In this document: positions 52,345 to 61,186 of the stretch, piece after piece | Position numbering within the stretch: the stretch's first letter is position 1 | How the letters are laid out: every line of letters begins with the position of its first letter | From: Acidobacteriota bacterium | GTDB lineage: Bacteria; Acidobacteriota; Terriglobia; Acidiferrales; UBA7541 | Assembly: GCA_003225295.1 (NCBI GenBank) | Contig: QHYZ01000052.1 | Span: 62,001 to 126,000 of the forward strand | Direction: 5' to 3' | Length of the DNA stretch: 64,000 nt | The notes under the pieces: model-generated | What the model was told of the DNA's origin: nothing | Database searches by the model: none | What the model saw: the letters and a program-made list of their open reading frames with translations, nothing else | Program-made: the position numbers and the translations under genes

Positions 52345-53664
52345 ATGGCCACCGCAAACATCGCTCCCGCCCCGATTATCGAAGCGCGCAAGCTGGAGAA
52401 ATCCTATCGGCAACCCGACGGCAGCCGCATCCAGGTTATCGCTCCAATCGATCTCGCTGTCCATCCCGGTGAGATCATCACGCTGCTGGGCGCCTCCGGG
52501 TGCGGCAAGTCCACCTTGCTGCGCATGTTGACCGGTCTCGCCCCGGCCAGCGCCGGGCAGGTTTACTGGCACGGCCACCCGGTCGGTGACGAATCGCCCA
52601 ACGTGGCCATCGTCTTTCAAAGTTTCGCGCTCTTCCCCTGGCTCACCGTGCTTGAAAACGTGGAGGCCCCGCTGGAGGCCCGCGGCATTCCTCCCATCGA
52701 ACGCCACAAGCGCTCCTTGCGCATTATTGACGCCGTCGGCCTTGACGGTTTCGAATCCGCCTACCCCAAGGAGCTCTCCGGCGGCATGAAACAGCGCGTG
52801 GGTGTCGCTCGCGCGCTCGTCGTCGAGCCCGAAGTGCTCTTCATGGACGAACCGTTCTCCGCGCTTGACGTGCTCACCGCGGAAACTCTTCGAGGCGAGC
52901 TCCTCGAGCTCTGGCTCGGTCACAAGATTCCCACGCGCGCGATTTTCATCGTCACTCACAATATCGAAGAAGCCGTCGTCCTCGCCGATCGCATCATCGT
53001 TCTGGGCCGCAATCCCGCGCACATCCATGCCGACTTCAGAGTGGATATGCCCCATCCTCGCGACAGAAAGTCCGCCCACTTCCTTGAGCTGGTCGACGCC
53101 ATCTATCGCACCCTTACGCGGCCCGATCACCGGGACGAAGCCGCTCCGCCGCGAACCTACGGCCCGGGAACAGAAGTGCGCCCGAAAATCGTCCTGCTCC
53201 CCCACACGCGTCCCGGCGGCTTGGCCGGTCTGCTGGAAATCGTGGCCGACCAGGGAGGCCGTGTCGATCTTCACCTTCTAGCGGATGAACTGAGTCTTGA
53301 AGTTGACGCGCTGCTTCCCTCCGTCGACACGGCCGCCTTGCTGGGCCTTCTGCGCGTCGAAGAAGGCGATGTGATGATTACACCGGAAGGCCAGGCGTTT
53401 GCGCAGGGGGACATCCAAGCGCGCAAAACGATCTTTCGTAAGGCGGCACTTTCCAACGTGCCCTTGCTGCGGCAAATGGAGCAGGCCCTGAAGGCCAAAG
53501 CCAACCGCACCCTGAACGAGGAGTTTTTCCACGACTTGCTCGACGAACATTTTGGTGAGCAAGAATCCCGCCGCCAGCTCGAAACGGCCATCCAGTGGGG
53601 TCGTTACGCGGAAATTTTCGATTACGATGCCGCCACCGGCAAGCTGACCCTCACTGAGGTCTGA
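52345..53664 (+). CDS. NitT/TauT-family ABC transporter ATPase with C-terminal regulatory domain
   Basis: 439 residues. ATPase core to about residue 260: Walker [13 protein letters not shown]-loop VFQSFALFPWLTVLENVEAPLEA, signature ELSGGMKQRVGVARAL, Walker B VLFMDEPFSALD, H-loop IVTHNIEEAVVLADRIIVLGRNPAHI; this wording is the nitrate/sulfonate/bicarbonate subfamily. Residues about 290-435 form an AAA-associated C-terminal domain (GGLAGLLEIVADQGGRVDLHLLADELSLEVDALLP...ALKAKANRTLNEEFFHDLLDEHFG), which may sense a ligand or couple to regulation. Seven bases before the permease gene. Substrate unknown. Confidence 0.9.
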   Translation: MATANIAPAPIIEARKLEKSYRQPDGSRIQVIAPIDLAVHPGEIITLLGASGCGKSTLLRMLTGLAPASAGQVYWHGHPVGDESPNVAIVFQSFALFPWLTVLENVEAPLEARGIPPIERHKRSLRIIDAVGLDGFESAYPKELSGGMKQRVGVARALVVEPEVLFMDEPFSALDVLTAETLRGELLELWLGHKIPTRAIFIVTHNIEEAVVLADRIIVLGRNPAHIHADFRVDMPHPRDRKSAHFLELVDAIYRTLTRPDHRDEAAPPRTYGPGTEVRPKIVLLPHTRPGGLAGLLEIVADQGGRVDLHLLADELSLEVDALLPSVDTAALLGLLRVEEGDVMITPEGQAFAQGDIQARKTIFRKAALSNVPLLRQMEQALKAKANRTLNEEFFHDLLDEHFGEQESRRQLETAIQWGRYAEIFDYDAATGKLTLTEV

Positions 53665-53671
53665 CCCTACC

Positions 53672-55447
53672 GTGGCGGATCTCGCTCTCTCAACTACGCA
53701 CTCCACGCCGATCCCTCCCACGGTGAAGCGGCCCGCCGGCTCCCGCTGGAGCTGGGCATTGCTCATCGACATGGCCGTTTTTCTATTTGTCTTCGCGGCG
53801 ATTTTTGGCGTCTATGCCATCGGCCGCTCCTGGCTCGGCCCCGTCCACCTGCACGTGGAGATTTCGCAGAATCCCCGCGTCCTCCCGCTTTACGCGCTGT
53901 ATTCTCTTGTGCGCATCAGCGTTGCCTATGCACTCAGCCTGATTTTTGCTCTCTCCTACGCCTACGTTGCCGCCAGCTCCCGGCGCGCCGAAATCATCAT
54001 GGTTCCCTTGCTAGACATCCTGCAGTCCATCCCCGTGCTCAGCTTCCTGCCCGGAGTCATGCTTGCCATGGTGGCCATCTTTCCGCATAGCCAGCTCGGC
54101 GTCGAGCTCGGTTCCATCTTGCTCATCTTTACCGGCCAAGTCTGGAATATCGCCTTCAGCTTTTATTCCTCGCTGAAAACCGTTCCTCGTGAACTCCACG
54201 AGGTGGCCATCATTTATCGTTTCAGCCGCTGGCAGCGTTTCGCCGAACTCGACCTGCCCTTCTCCACCATCGGCCTGGTCTGGAATTCCATGATGTCCGT
54301 CGCCGGCGGCTGGTTTTTTCTCATGGCCTGCGAGATGTTCGTCCTCGGCAAGCGTGACTTTCGCCTCCCCGGCCTTGGCTCCTTCCTCGAGACCGCCGCG
54401 AGCAGCGGCAACACGCGTGCGATTCTTTGGGGCGTCGCGGCCATGATCACCGTCATCGTTCTCCTCGATCAGCTCGTTTGGCGGCCCATCATCGTTTGGG
54501 CGGACAAGTTCAAGTTTGAGCAGGTGGAAAGCTCCGGCGCCGCGCAATCCACGCTGCTCCATCTCATCGGCCGCGCTTCCGTGGTCCTCCGCTTGTATCG
54601 CCTGATCCTTCAGCCGGTCTTCCATTGGCTGACTCTTAGCTTCACTCTCGGCGCCCGTCGCGCCGCGGAAACTCTTGCCGCTCCGAAGCAGCACCGGCTG
54701 CGCCGCTCGGTCAGCTATCTGCTCGCCGCGGGTGTAGTGGTCGGCTTGGGCTTCGCGGTTTACCACGCGGCCCGCGAATTGTCCCCTCTTCACCGCGACG
54801 ACTATGGCGAGCTCTTGGAAAGCGCCGCGCTAACTTTTCTCCGCGTCAACACCGTGCTCATCCTGGGCGCGCTCTGGACCGTTCCTGCCGGCGTGGCCAT
54901 CGCTTCCCATCCGCGCGTGGCCCGCATCGCGCAGCCGCTGGTGCAGATGGCCGCCTCCCTGCCTGCCACCGCCCTCTTTCCCATCATTCTTCTTTTTCTG
55001 CTTCGCCTCCGCGGCGGCCTGGAGATCGCCGCCATGCTGCTGATGCTCCTCGGCACGCAGTGGTACATTCTCTTCAACGTCATCGCCGGCGCCATGGCCA
55101 TTCCCACGGACCTCAAGGAAGCCGCGCAAGTCTGTCGCTTGGGCTCTTGGGATCGCTGGCGACTCCTGATCCTGCCGGGAATTTTTCCATATCTTGTCAC
55201 TGGCATGGTCACCGCTTCGGGTGGCGCCTGGAACGCCAGCATCGTCGCGGAATATTTTCACTTCCAGGGAAGAATCGTTTCGACCGCCGGCCTGGGCAGC
55301 ACCATCAGCAGCGCCAGCGACTCTGGCCGCTTCGACGTTCTGCTCGCTGCGACGCTCATCATGGCGACGGTCGTCGTGCTCATCAATCGCCTGCTCTGGC
55401 GCCGCCTCTATCGCCTGGCCTCCTCCCGTTTCAAGCTGGAGGCGTAG
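53672..55447 (+). CDS. ABC transporter permease, two fused permease domains
   Basis: 591 residues, GTG start. Two BPD-type permease halves in tandem, about 12 membrane helices. The first half has an EAA loop ELHEVAIIYRFSRWQRFAELDLP and GWFFLMACEMFVLG; the second has DLKEAAQVCRLGSWDRWRLLILPGIFPYL and GGAWNASIVAEYFH. A single fused chain replaces the usual permease dimer, matching the single ATPase gene upstream. No periplasmic binding protein is encoded nearby, so it may borrow one or work without. Substrate not predictable. Confidence 0.9.
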   Translation: MADLALSTTHSTPIPPTVKRPAGSRWSWALLIDMAVFLFVFAAIFGVYAIGRSWLGPVHLHVEISQNPRVLPLYALYSLVRISVAYALSLIFALSYAYVAASSRRAEIIMVPLLDILQSIPVLSFLPGVMLAMVAIFPHSQLGVELGSILLIFTGQVWNIAFSFYSSLKTVPRELHEVAIIYRFSRWQRFAELDLPFSTIGLVWNSMMSVAGGWFFLMACEMFVLGKRDFRLPGLGSFLETAASSGNTRAILWGVAAMITVIVLLDQLVWRPIIVWADKFKFEQVESSGAAQSTLLHLIGRASVVLRLYRLILQPVFHWLTLSFTLGARRAAETLAAPKQHRLRRSVSYLLAAGVVVGLGFAVYHAARELSPLHRDDYGELLESAALTFLRVNTVLILGALWTVPAGVAIASHPRVARIAQPLVQMAASLPATALFPIILLFLLRLRGGLEIAAMLLMLLGTQWYILFNVIAGAMAIPTDLKEAAQVCRLGSWDRWRLLILPGIFPYLVTGMVTASGGAWNASIVAEYFHFQGRIVSTAGLGSTISSASDSGRFDVLLAATLIMATVVVLINRLLWRRLYRLASSRFKLEA

Positions 55448-55490
55448 TACAATCAAATGAGCGCGAGTCTCTCAGGTTTTCGAAACTCAT

Positions 55491-55943
55491 ATGCCAGATT
55501 CCAAATTCTCCTGCGGCGCTTCCCGGTGGAGCGACCGGGATTTTCTTCGCGCTTTCGAGGACTTATCGTTTCCCGCCGATCTCTTTCACCACCGGGAACA
55601 CATCCACGTTGCCTGGCTCTACTTGAAATCTGCTGACCCATCACGCGCCGCAGAGCGCATGTCAGAAGGTATTCGCCGGTTCGCGAATCACCATGGCGCA
55701 ACGCAGAAATACCATCACACACTCACGCTGGCTTGGATGCGCTTGGTGGCCGCCGCCTTGGTGGAGACCCCGGAGGGATACGCGTTTGAGCAGTTCATCA
55801 CCGCCCATCCGCAGCTGCTGGACCTGAACCTTGTCGACAAATATTATTCGAAAGAGCTCCTTCGGACTGCCGCCGCCCGGGAAACCTGGGTGCCAGCCGA
55901 CCTCCAGCCGCTCCCGGAGCTAGGGATTCACCGCTGCAGCTGA
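55491..55943 (+). CDS. Hypothetical helical protein
   Basis: 150 residues. Not a family I can name. Conserved-looking features: DFLRAFEDLSFPADLFHHREHIHVAWLYL, then FANHHGATQKYHHTLTLAWMRLV, with several His residues that could bind metal, and LDLNLVDKYYSKELLRTAAARETWVPADLQPLP at the end. Mostly alpha-helical. Its last 24 bases overlap the end of the convergent S9 peptidase gene. Sits 43 bp after the permease but has its own ATG; may belong to that transcript. Confidence 0.65.
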   Translation: MPDSKFSCGASRWSDRDFLRAFEDLSFPADLFHHREHIHVAWLYLKSADPSRAAERMSEGIRRFANHHGATQKYHHTLTLAWMRLVAAALVETPEGYAFEQFITAHPQLLDLNLVDKYYSKELLRTAAARETWVPADLQPLPELGIHRCS

Positions 55944-58007
55944 TTTCTTTTCATCGGCCTGCGGCACTGGTGTCTTTGGTTCCTCTGGCTTTTCGCCCCA
56001 GATGTACTGCCTAAACCATTTTTCATTTTCTTCCATGACCGCTCGTTGCTGTTTCGGTTTGGTAATGCCGTGGCCGAATCCTTTGTATACCACCATCTTT
56101 ACGGGCACACCGCGGTCTTCCAGCGCCTGCCGCAGTTCGTAGGCATTCGGGATCGGCACTCGGCGGTCGTTCTCTCCGTGTTGGATCAGCGTCGGCGTGT
56201 TGGCCTTCGCGATGTAGCTGATCGGTGAAGTCTTCTTGTAGATTTCCGGATCGTCCCACGGTGTCGAATGCAAATATTGCGGCGTGAACGGCGTGATGTC
56301 CGTGTTCGCGTAGTACGTCATCCAGTCGGAAATCCCCGCACCGACCGAAACCGCCTTAAAGCGGTCGCTCGATGCGGTGATGAAAGCCGAAATGTATCCG
56401 CCCTGGCTCCAGCCCATCGAACCCACGCGGTCCTTGTCCACCCAGCCTTTTGCAATCAGCGCATCCACCCCGCTAATCACATCGGCATAGTCCCCGACGC
56501 CAAGATTGCGCACGTTCAGCGCGCGGAATTTCTCGCCGTAGCCTGCCGAGCCACGGTAGTTCGGACGCAGCACCAGCGCCCCCTTGGCCACCAACCGCTC
56601 GACGGGATAGTAACGGTCGGCGTTCACGATTGGCTGATCCACTCCCGTCGGCCCGCCATGAATCACCACCAGCAACGGATATTTTCTCTTTGCATCGAAG
56701 TCGGCCGGCTTGTAAACGATTCCCTCAATGGTCGTTCCGTCCGCCGATTTCCAGGAAGTCACTTCACGGTGCGCCAGAGCTAATCCCTTGAGCTGGTCGC
56801 CCATGGCCGTCAACTTCTTGCCCTCCCACGGCGCGACATCGGACGAATACACCTCTGCATATTGATTTTCGAGGGCCGCCCGGTAAGCGACCTTCTTGTA
56901 GTCCTGCGAAAAGGAAAAAGAAAAGGACGCCATGTGATCCGGCGCGCTGAGTTTCTCGACCGCCTTTGTCGCTGCATTCAGCCGGAACAGATGCGCGTAG
57001 GTCTTCTGCTCGGCAGCGAAATAAATCCCATCCGGTCCCCAGCCGATGAGCCCCGGATCTTCATCGAAGGTTTCCGTCAGAATCTGCGGCGTTCCGCCCT
57101 CCGCGGCCACCACGGCGATCTTCGTGTTCGTGTAGTAGTAATATTTCGCTCCCGCGGCTGTTTCGAAGGCGATCTTCTTTCCATCGGGCGACCACTTCGG
57201 ATTCGTGTCGGGCCCCGGTGTGCTCACGATCTTCTTCACTGCGCCGTCGCGCACGGTCACAACGTACAAATCAGCCGTCGCAGAGGAAATCAGGTCCGCG
57301 TCCTTCTGCGCACTGAAGGCGATGCGCGTCCCATCCGACGACCACGAAAATTCTCCCACGCTGAATTTGTCGCCGGCGGTCAAGCGCTTCGGTTCCGCCG
57401 CCGTGCCGCCGCCGGGAATCTCCATGGTCCAAAGATGAGTCATCTGGTAATCCGCATGAACCACCGCATACTCGCCGTATTTTTCTTTGCGGTCTTTCAG
57501 TGCCTGGGGCTCCGGGTCGGTCATGGAAAAGGCCATGCGCTTCGAATCCGGTGCCCAGTCGAATGCATTTACGTCATTTTCGGTTTTGGTGAGCTGCTGC
57601 CCCTCGCCTCCATCTGCCGAAATCACATACAATTGCTTCTTGCCCTCCGGTGTTCCGGTTATTTGCCCGGGCCGGTCGGAAAGAAACGCGATCCATTTCC
57701 CGTCTGGCGACCACGCCGCAGTGGTGCTCGATTTCTTTGCCGAAGTGAGCGGGTGCGCTTCCCCGGTCGCAACTTCCACAATCCACAAGTTTCTCTCGAA
57801 GGCGTTCTCTTCCCAATTGGCCTGCTGCACCTCGTAAACCACGCGCTTCCCATCCGGTGACATTTTCGGATTGAACGCAGCTTTCCATTCCAGCGATTGG
57901 TCGATGGTCGGCGTTGTCGAAGCGGTGGCCTTTCCGATCTGCTGCGCCCCGGCAGAAAACACCAGCAACCCGCACGTCGCCAACGCAAGTGGAATCAAAG
58001 ACACCAT
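55920..58007 (-). CDS. S9-family prolyl oligopeptidase-like peptidase
   Basis: 695 residues from the ATG at 58007, which gives a signal peptide ending FSAGAQQ; the open frame further upstream (to 58151) lacks it. N-terminal beta-propeller of WD/TolB-like repeats (MSPDGKRVVYEV, WSPDGKWIAFLSD, WAPDSKRMAFSM, WSSDGTRIAFSA, WSPDGKKIAFET). C-terminal alpha/beta hydrolase: LLVVIHGGPTG oxyanion strand, nucleophile Ser near 532 in GWSQGGYISAF, Asp near 614 in GENDRRVPI, His near 646 in GFGHGI. Cleaves small peptides in the periplasm (S9C, acylaminoacyl/dipeptidyl-peptidase type). Convergent with the hypothetical at 55.5 kb. Confidence 0.93.
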   Translation of the reverse strand: MVSLIPLALATCGLLVFSAGAQQIGKATASTTPTIDQSLEWKAAFNPKMSPDGKRVVYEVQQANWEENAFERNLWIVEVATGEAHPLTSAKKSSTTAAWSPDGKWIAFLSDRPGQITGTPEGKKQLYVISADGGEGQQLTKTENDVNAFDWAPDSKRMAFSMTDPEPQALKDRKEKYGEYAVVHADYQMTHLWTMEIPGGGTAAEPKRLTAGDKFSVGEFSWSSDGTRIAFSAQKDADLISSATADLYVVTVRDGAVKKIVSTPGPDTNPKWSPDGKKIAFETAAGAKYYYYTNTKIAVVAAEGGTPQILTETFDEDPGLIGWGPDGIYFAAEQKTYAHLFRLNAATKAVEKLSAPDHMASFSFSFSQDYKKVAYRAALENQYAEVYSSDVAPWEGKKLTAMGDQLKGLALAHREVTSWKSADGTTIEGIVYKPADFDAKRKYPLLVVIHGGPTGVDQPIVNADRYYPVERLVAKGALVLRPNYRGSAGYGEKFRALNVRNLGVGDYADVISGVDALIAKGWVDKDRVGSMGWSQGGYISAFITASSDRFKAVSVGAGISDWMTYYANTDITPFTPQYLHSTPWDDPEIYKKTSPISYIAKANTPTLIQHGENDRRVPIPNAYELRQALEDRGVPVKMVVYKGFGHGITKPKQQRAVMEENEKWFRQYIWGEKPEEPKTPVPQADEKKSAAAVNP

Positions 58008-58047
58008 GGCATTGCTCCATACCCCATCAATTCGAAGCGCGGTGAAC

Positions 58048-58254
58048 TCAGTACTTGCGGTTCCAAAGGATAAATCCGATGAGCAAACCAACTCCCACGA
58101 CCGCAAATCCCAAGTAGATGTGCCAGCCCTGCAGCTGCGTTGCCGACACAATCGCGCCTGCCGCGGACAGCGCCAGCAAAAGGGCCGCCCGGCCCTTCGT
58201 TAGTTTCCTCAGTTCGACCACTCGCAGTTCACTTCTCGCCTTGGCGATGCCCAC
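58048..58254 (-). CDS. Small membrane protein
   Basis: 68 residues, GTG start. A basic N-terminus (KARSELRVVELRKLTKGRA) then two hydrophobic helices (ALLLALSAAGAIVSATQ and IYLGFAVVGVGLLIGFILW) and NRKY. Forty bases upstream of the S9 peptidase start and in the same direction. Function unknown. Confidence 0.55.
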   Translation of the reverse strand: MGIAKARSELRVVELRKLTKGRAALLLALSAAGAIVSATQLQGWHIYLGFAVVGVGLLIGFILWNRKY

Positions 58255-58284
58255 TCTGCACCGCGCCGGCGCTGCTTCCTGAAC

Positions 58285-58752
58285 TTAAGTTCTCGCCAAC
58301 TCTCGGCTCAGGTAAACGATCTGCCCTACATGATGATACGCGTGACCTGCACAGCGCAGGAAAATTTGGAAGCGATCCGCAGCCTCCGGCTCCCGCTCGG
58401 CGGTGTAGGCCTTTCCCCAATCCGTGGGGCTCTGCTTTCGAATGGTCGCCACCACCATGGCCATGGCGCGGTCAAATGCCCGTAGCGCTTCGTCCTTCGG
58501 CGGTGGCTGCTTGTCCGTAAACTCGCGGTCTCGGTCGCGCCGGTATCCCGTTTCCGCGACGCGGGCCCCGATGTAGTAGTTCAAATTACCGGTCACGTGC
58601 AGTACCAAGTGTCCGGCGCTGTTTCCGTAAGCATACGGTTTGCGCCAGAACTGTTCGTTCGAAAGCGGGTCCACCCACTGATGTAACTGCACGGCCACAT
58701 ATTCGTAATATGCCGCCAGCCCGTTAGCCACCGTTTCGTTCACTACTGGCAT
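58285..58752 (-). CDS. DinB-like four-helix protein
   Basis: 155 residues from the ATG at 58752. DinB/DUF1572-type metal-binding bundle: YEYVAVQLHQWVDPLSNEQFWRKPYAYGNSAGHLVLHVTGNLNYYIGARVAETGYRRDRDREF, where the His of SAGHLVLH, and the HAYHHVGQIVYL motif near the C-terminus, are the usual metal ligands. These proteins often act as thiol-dependent transferases or are of unknown role. The frame is open further upstream to 58953 but without family resemblance. Followed by the small membrane protein. Confidence 0.8.
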   Translation of the reverse strand: MPVVNETVANGLAAYYEYVAVQLHQWVDPLSNEQFWRKPYAYGNSAGHLVLHVTGNLNYYIGARVAETGYRRDRDREFTDKQPPPKDEALRAFDRAMAMVVATIRKQSPTDWGKAYTAEREPEAADRFQIFLRCAGHAYHHVGQIVYLSRELART

Positions 58753-58918
58753 GCAGGAGAACCCCGCTGTCCTCAGAGTTACCTGAATGAACTTGAGCGC
58801 CGCCCGGTCTATTCCCTCAGCCGAATCCGCTAATGCGGCCCCCGGCCTTCGCATTTCTCCGCCGTTTCCAAGCGCATCCCGGAACGCCGACAATAGCCTC
58901 TCCGTCGAAAATGTCAAG

Positions 58919-59284
58919 CTATTCGCTCTTGCTGCGGTTGTTTTGATCGGCATGGTTTTCCCGCGAAGGGAAAATGAAGCATTGCATCTCTAGGTTCACA
59001 AATCGGATCTGCATGCCTTTTTCAAATTCCGCAAACCAAGCACCGTACTCCACCGGAAAATCTTTGGGATCTGCCAAAGAAAAAGCTGCGCCCCGGAGAA
59101 AGAAGCGCAAAGTCCCGTCCTCTGAAAACGTGAGTTGCAGCAGGTCGTCCAGGCAAAGAGTCACCTGGGCGCCCCGCAGAGAAATCACAAAGCCGGAGTT
59201 GGAGCCTAGTACTGCCAGTTTCTCATTCTGTCGTGCCCATCGGCCAGAGGTATCGAGCGCATCGGCGTAGGAAATTTCACTCAT
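58919..59284 (-). CDS. Hypothetical protein, beta-rich
   Basis: 121 residues from the ATG at 59284, which has AAGAGGTG at good spacing. Sequence SEISYADALDTSGRWARQNE, then LAVLGSNSGFVISLRGAQVTLCLDDLLQLTFSEDGTLRFFLRGAAFSLADPKDFPVE, suggests a small beta-barrel; the C-terminus is charged (SRENHADQNNRSKSE). No family recognised. The 166 bp between it and the DinB-like gene show nothing notable. Confidence 0.6.
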   Translation of the reverse strand: MSEISYADALDTSGRWARQNEKLAVLGSNSGFVISLRGAQVTLCLDDLLQLTFSEDGTLRFFLRGAAFSLADPKDFPVEYGAWFAEFEKGMQIRFVNLEMQCFIFPSRENHADQNNRSKSE

Positions 59285-59529
59285 GCACACACCTCTTGGT
59301 TTCGGAATCCCCAGCGCGCCGGCTATTCTAGCGGTGTAGGCGGCCTCTTGTCCCGCCGCATCTCCAGCGCTCTCGTCGTCCTCGGTGCGCTCTGCTGACG
59401 TCGGCGTTCTGTCTTGCCAGCGTCTGGTTTTTCCAGCATTGCGCTGATCCCCACTTTTCCACAACTTTGGGTAGGGGTCCTTCCGTACTATTGACCCTGT
59501 TACTACCGGCCACGGACACTGAGTACACG

Positions 59530-59904
59530 ATGGCTCGCTACTCAGCCTTTCTCGGGCGTCGCGTGGAGGTGCAATATCGCGCCGGCGATATCCTTTTGCC
59601 CGCCTCTGGCACGTTTGTCGCCGATTCCGGCCGTTCCATCTTCCTCGAACAGAATTTCGAGCAGCGCGGACAGCACAAGCATTTCCGCTGGGAAATCCCT
59701 TATCAATATCTGGTGCGCATCGAAGAAAAACCAGACTCCGGCGCCTCTGCCAACGGCATTTCCGCCGGCGCCACTCCCAAAGCCGCACCGGAAACCCCGG
59801 TTGCATCCAAGCCGGACGACCAGCCTCTCGGCGCCGTAGCCGCCGCTTCGGCCGGCGGTGCCCCCACCCTCCTCCCCCTTCCCCAACGCCCCAAGACCGC
59901 CTGA
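59530..59904 (+). CDS. Hypothetical protein with small beta-barrel core
   Basis: 124 residues from the ATG at 59530. Residues 1-62 are conserved-looking (MARYSAFLGRRVEVQYRAGD...LPASGTFVADSGRSIFLEQNFEQRGQHKHFRWEIPYQYLVRIEE), the pattern of a short SH3/Sm-like barrel; I recall similar acidobacterial proteins but no function. From about 65 on the chain is Ala/Pro/Gly-rich and low-complexity. A weak -35 TTGACC lies 36 bp upstream. Divergent from the gene at 58.9 kb. Confidence 0.65.
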   Translation: MARYSAFLGRRVEVQYRAGDILLPASGTFVADSGRSIFLEQNFEQRGQHKHFRWEIPYQYLVRIEEKPDSGASANGISAGATPKAAPETPVASKPDDQPLGAVAAASAGGAPTLLPLPQRPKTA

Positions 59905-60258
59905 TCCCCTAACCGAGTTCCCTCGGGGAGTCTATCGGGAGAGAAATCGAAGCATTCCCGGAGACTAGCGGATGTTTGTCGAAGCCCAGATGCAATCAGT
60001 CGCCGTTGATGCTCTGGTCGAGCCCTAGCCTTGCCTTCCGCCTGAAGTGCATACGGAGGGGACGTGCCTATTGGCAATTCCTCTTGGCCCACTCGAGGAA
60101 ATCCGGCTTTCACGATGTTGGGTTTACACCGAGCTGCGAGAAATTGGCTTGGCACTTAAATTTTCGCTCCACTGCTTCCATCCGGCAATTCGGCTACAAT
60201 CGTCCCCTCATGTGATGCAAAATCCAAACGCGTTCGGCTGATTTCGAGGAGGTCTCCG
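59905..60258. other. Intergenic region with no gene seen
   Basis: 354 bp. Short frames (for example 60047-60241) lack coding character. The right end carries GAGGAGG, the ribosome binding site for the TTG-started dehydrogenase. No tRNA or clear terminator seen. Confidence 0.5.
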
Positions 60259-61140
60259 TTGAAACCCACTGTCGGCTCCACAAAAATTGGATTGCTTGGT
60301 CTCGGCCTGATGGGTCGCCCCATGGGCATAAATCTCATCAAGGCCGGCTACTCTCTCACGGTCTGGAATCGCACCTCCTCGCGCGCCGGTGAGCTCGTCG
60401 CGGCAGGTGCGACCCTCGCAAAATCCCCGCAGGAGGTCGCCGCTTCCTCCGACTTTCTCCTCACCATAGTCAGTGATCCTCCCGCCCTCGAAGAAATCCT
60501 CTGGGGACCGAGCGGCGCTATGCAGGCGCTCCAGCGCGGCAGCACCTACATCGATTCCAGCACCATTTCCCCGGCGCTCGCCCGCAAAATTGCCGCCGCC
60601 TCGGCCGAACGCGGCGTGCGTTTTCTCGATGCGCCGGTCACCGGCGGTGACTGGGGCGCCAAGAAAGGCGAGCTGATTTTCATGGTCGGAGGTGACGCCG
60701 ACACTTTGAAAGACGTCGAACCCCTCCTCGGCGTACTGGGCAAGAAATGGTTTCACCTCGGTCCTCACGGTGCCGGTCAGACGGTCAAGCTGGCCATGAA
60801 CCTGATCCTCGCGCTCCAGGTTGAGGCCCTCGCCGAAGCTCTCGCCCTTGTCGCTCGCGCCGGTCTTCAGGGCGAAAAGCTCGTCGAAGTCCTGCAATCC
60901 AGCATGGCCCGCTCAGGCGTCCTGGACGTAAAGGCTCCCAATCTCCTCAAAGGTGAATACGTCCCCAGCTTTCCGCTGCGGCTCATGCACAAGGATCTCG
61001 GCCTCGCGCTGGACCTCGCCAACCAGCTTGGCGTTGCGTTGCCGGCCACCGCCGCTGCTCGTGAAACCTACAGTTACGTCAAAGGCATTGCCAAGGAAGA
61101 CCTCGACTACTCGGCGGTCATGAGATTCTGGAAACGCTGA
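60259..61140 (+). CDS. NAD(P)-dependent beta-hydroxyacid dehydrogenase
   Basis: 293 residues; TTG start, supported by GAGGAGG six bases upstream and by the Rossmann motif beginning at once after it. Family of 3-hydroxyisobutyrate, tartronate-semialdehyde and glyoxylate/succinic-semialdehyde reductases. Motifs: IGLLGLGLMGRPMGINLIKAGYSLTVWNRT (NADP-leaning Arg after the second strand), STISPALARKIA, FLDAPVTGGDWGAKKGELIFMVGG (substrate loop), GAGQTVKLAMNLILALQVEALAEAL with the catalytic Lys, and FPLRLMHKDLGLAL. Exact substrate undetermined. Forty-six bp before the methyltransferase. Confidence 0.9.
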   Translation: MKPTVGSTKIGLLGLGLMGRPMGINLIKAGYSLTVWNRTSSRAGELVAAGATLAKSPQEVAASSDFLLTIVSDPPALEEILWGPSGAMQALQRGSTYIDSSTISPALARKIAAASAERGVRFLDAPVTGGDWGAKKGELIFMVGGDADTLKDVEPLLGVLGKKWFHLGPHGAGQTVKLAMNLILALQVEALAEALALVARAGLQGEKLVEVLQSSMARSGVLDVKAPNLLKGEYVPSFPLRLMHKDLGLALDLANQLGVALPATAAARETYSYVKGIAKEDLDYSAVMRFWKR

Positions 61141-61186
61141 TGCACTCTCGATCACCCTATACACTCCGTGAACGTGGAGGTCACCC

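Noticed and set aside
56862-57860. 332-codon plus-strand frame
   Set aside because: Antisense to the S9 peptidase propeller; reads as Arg/Leu-rich shadow.
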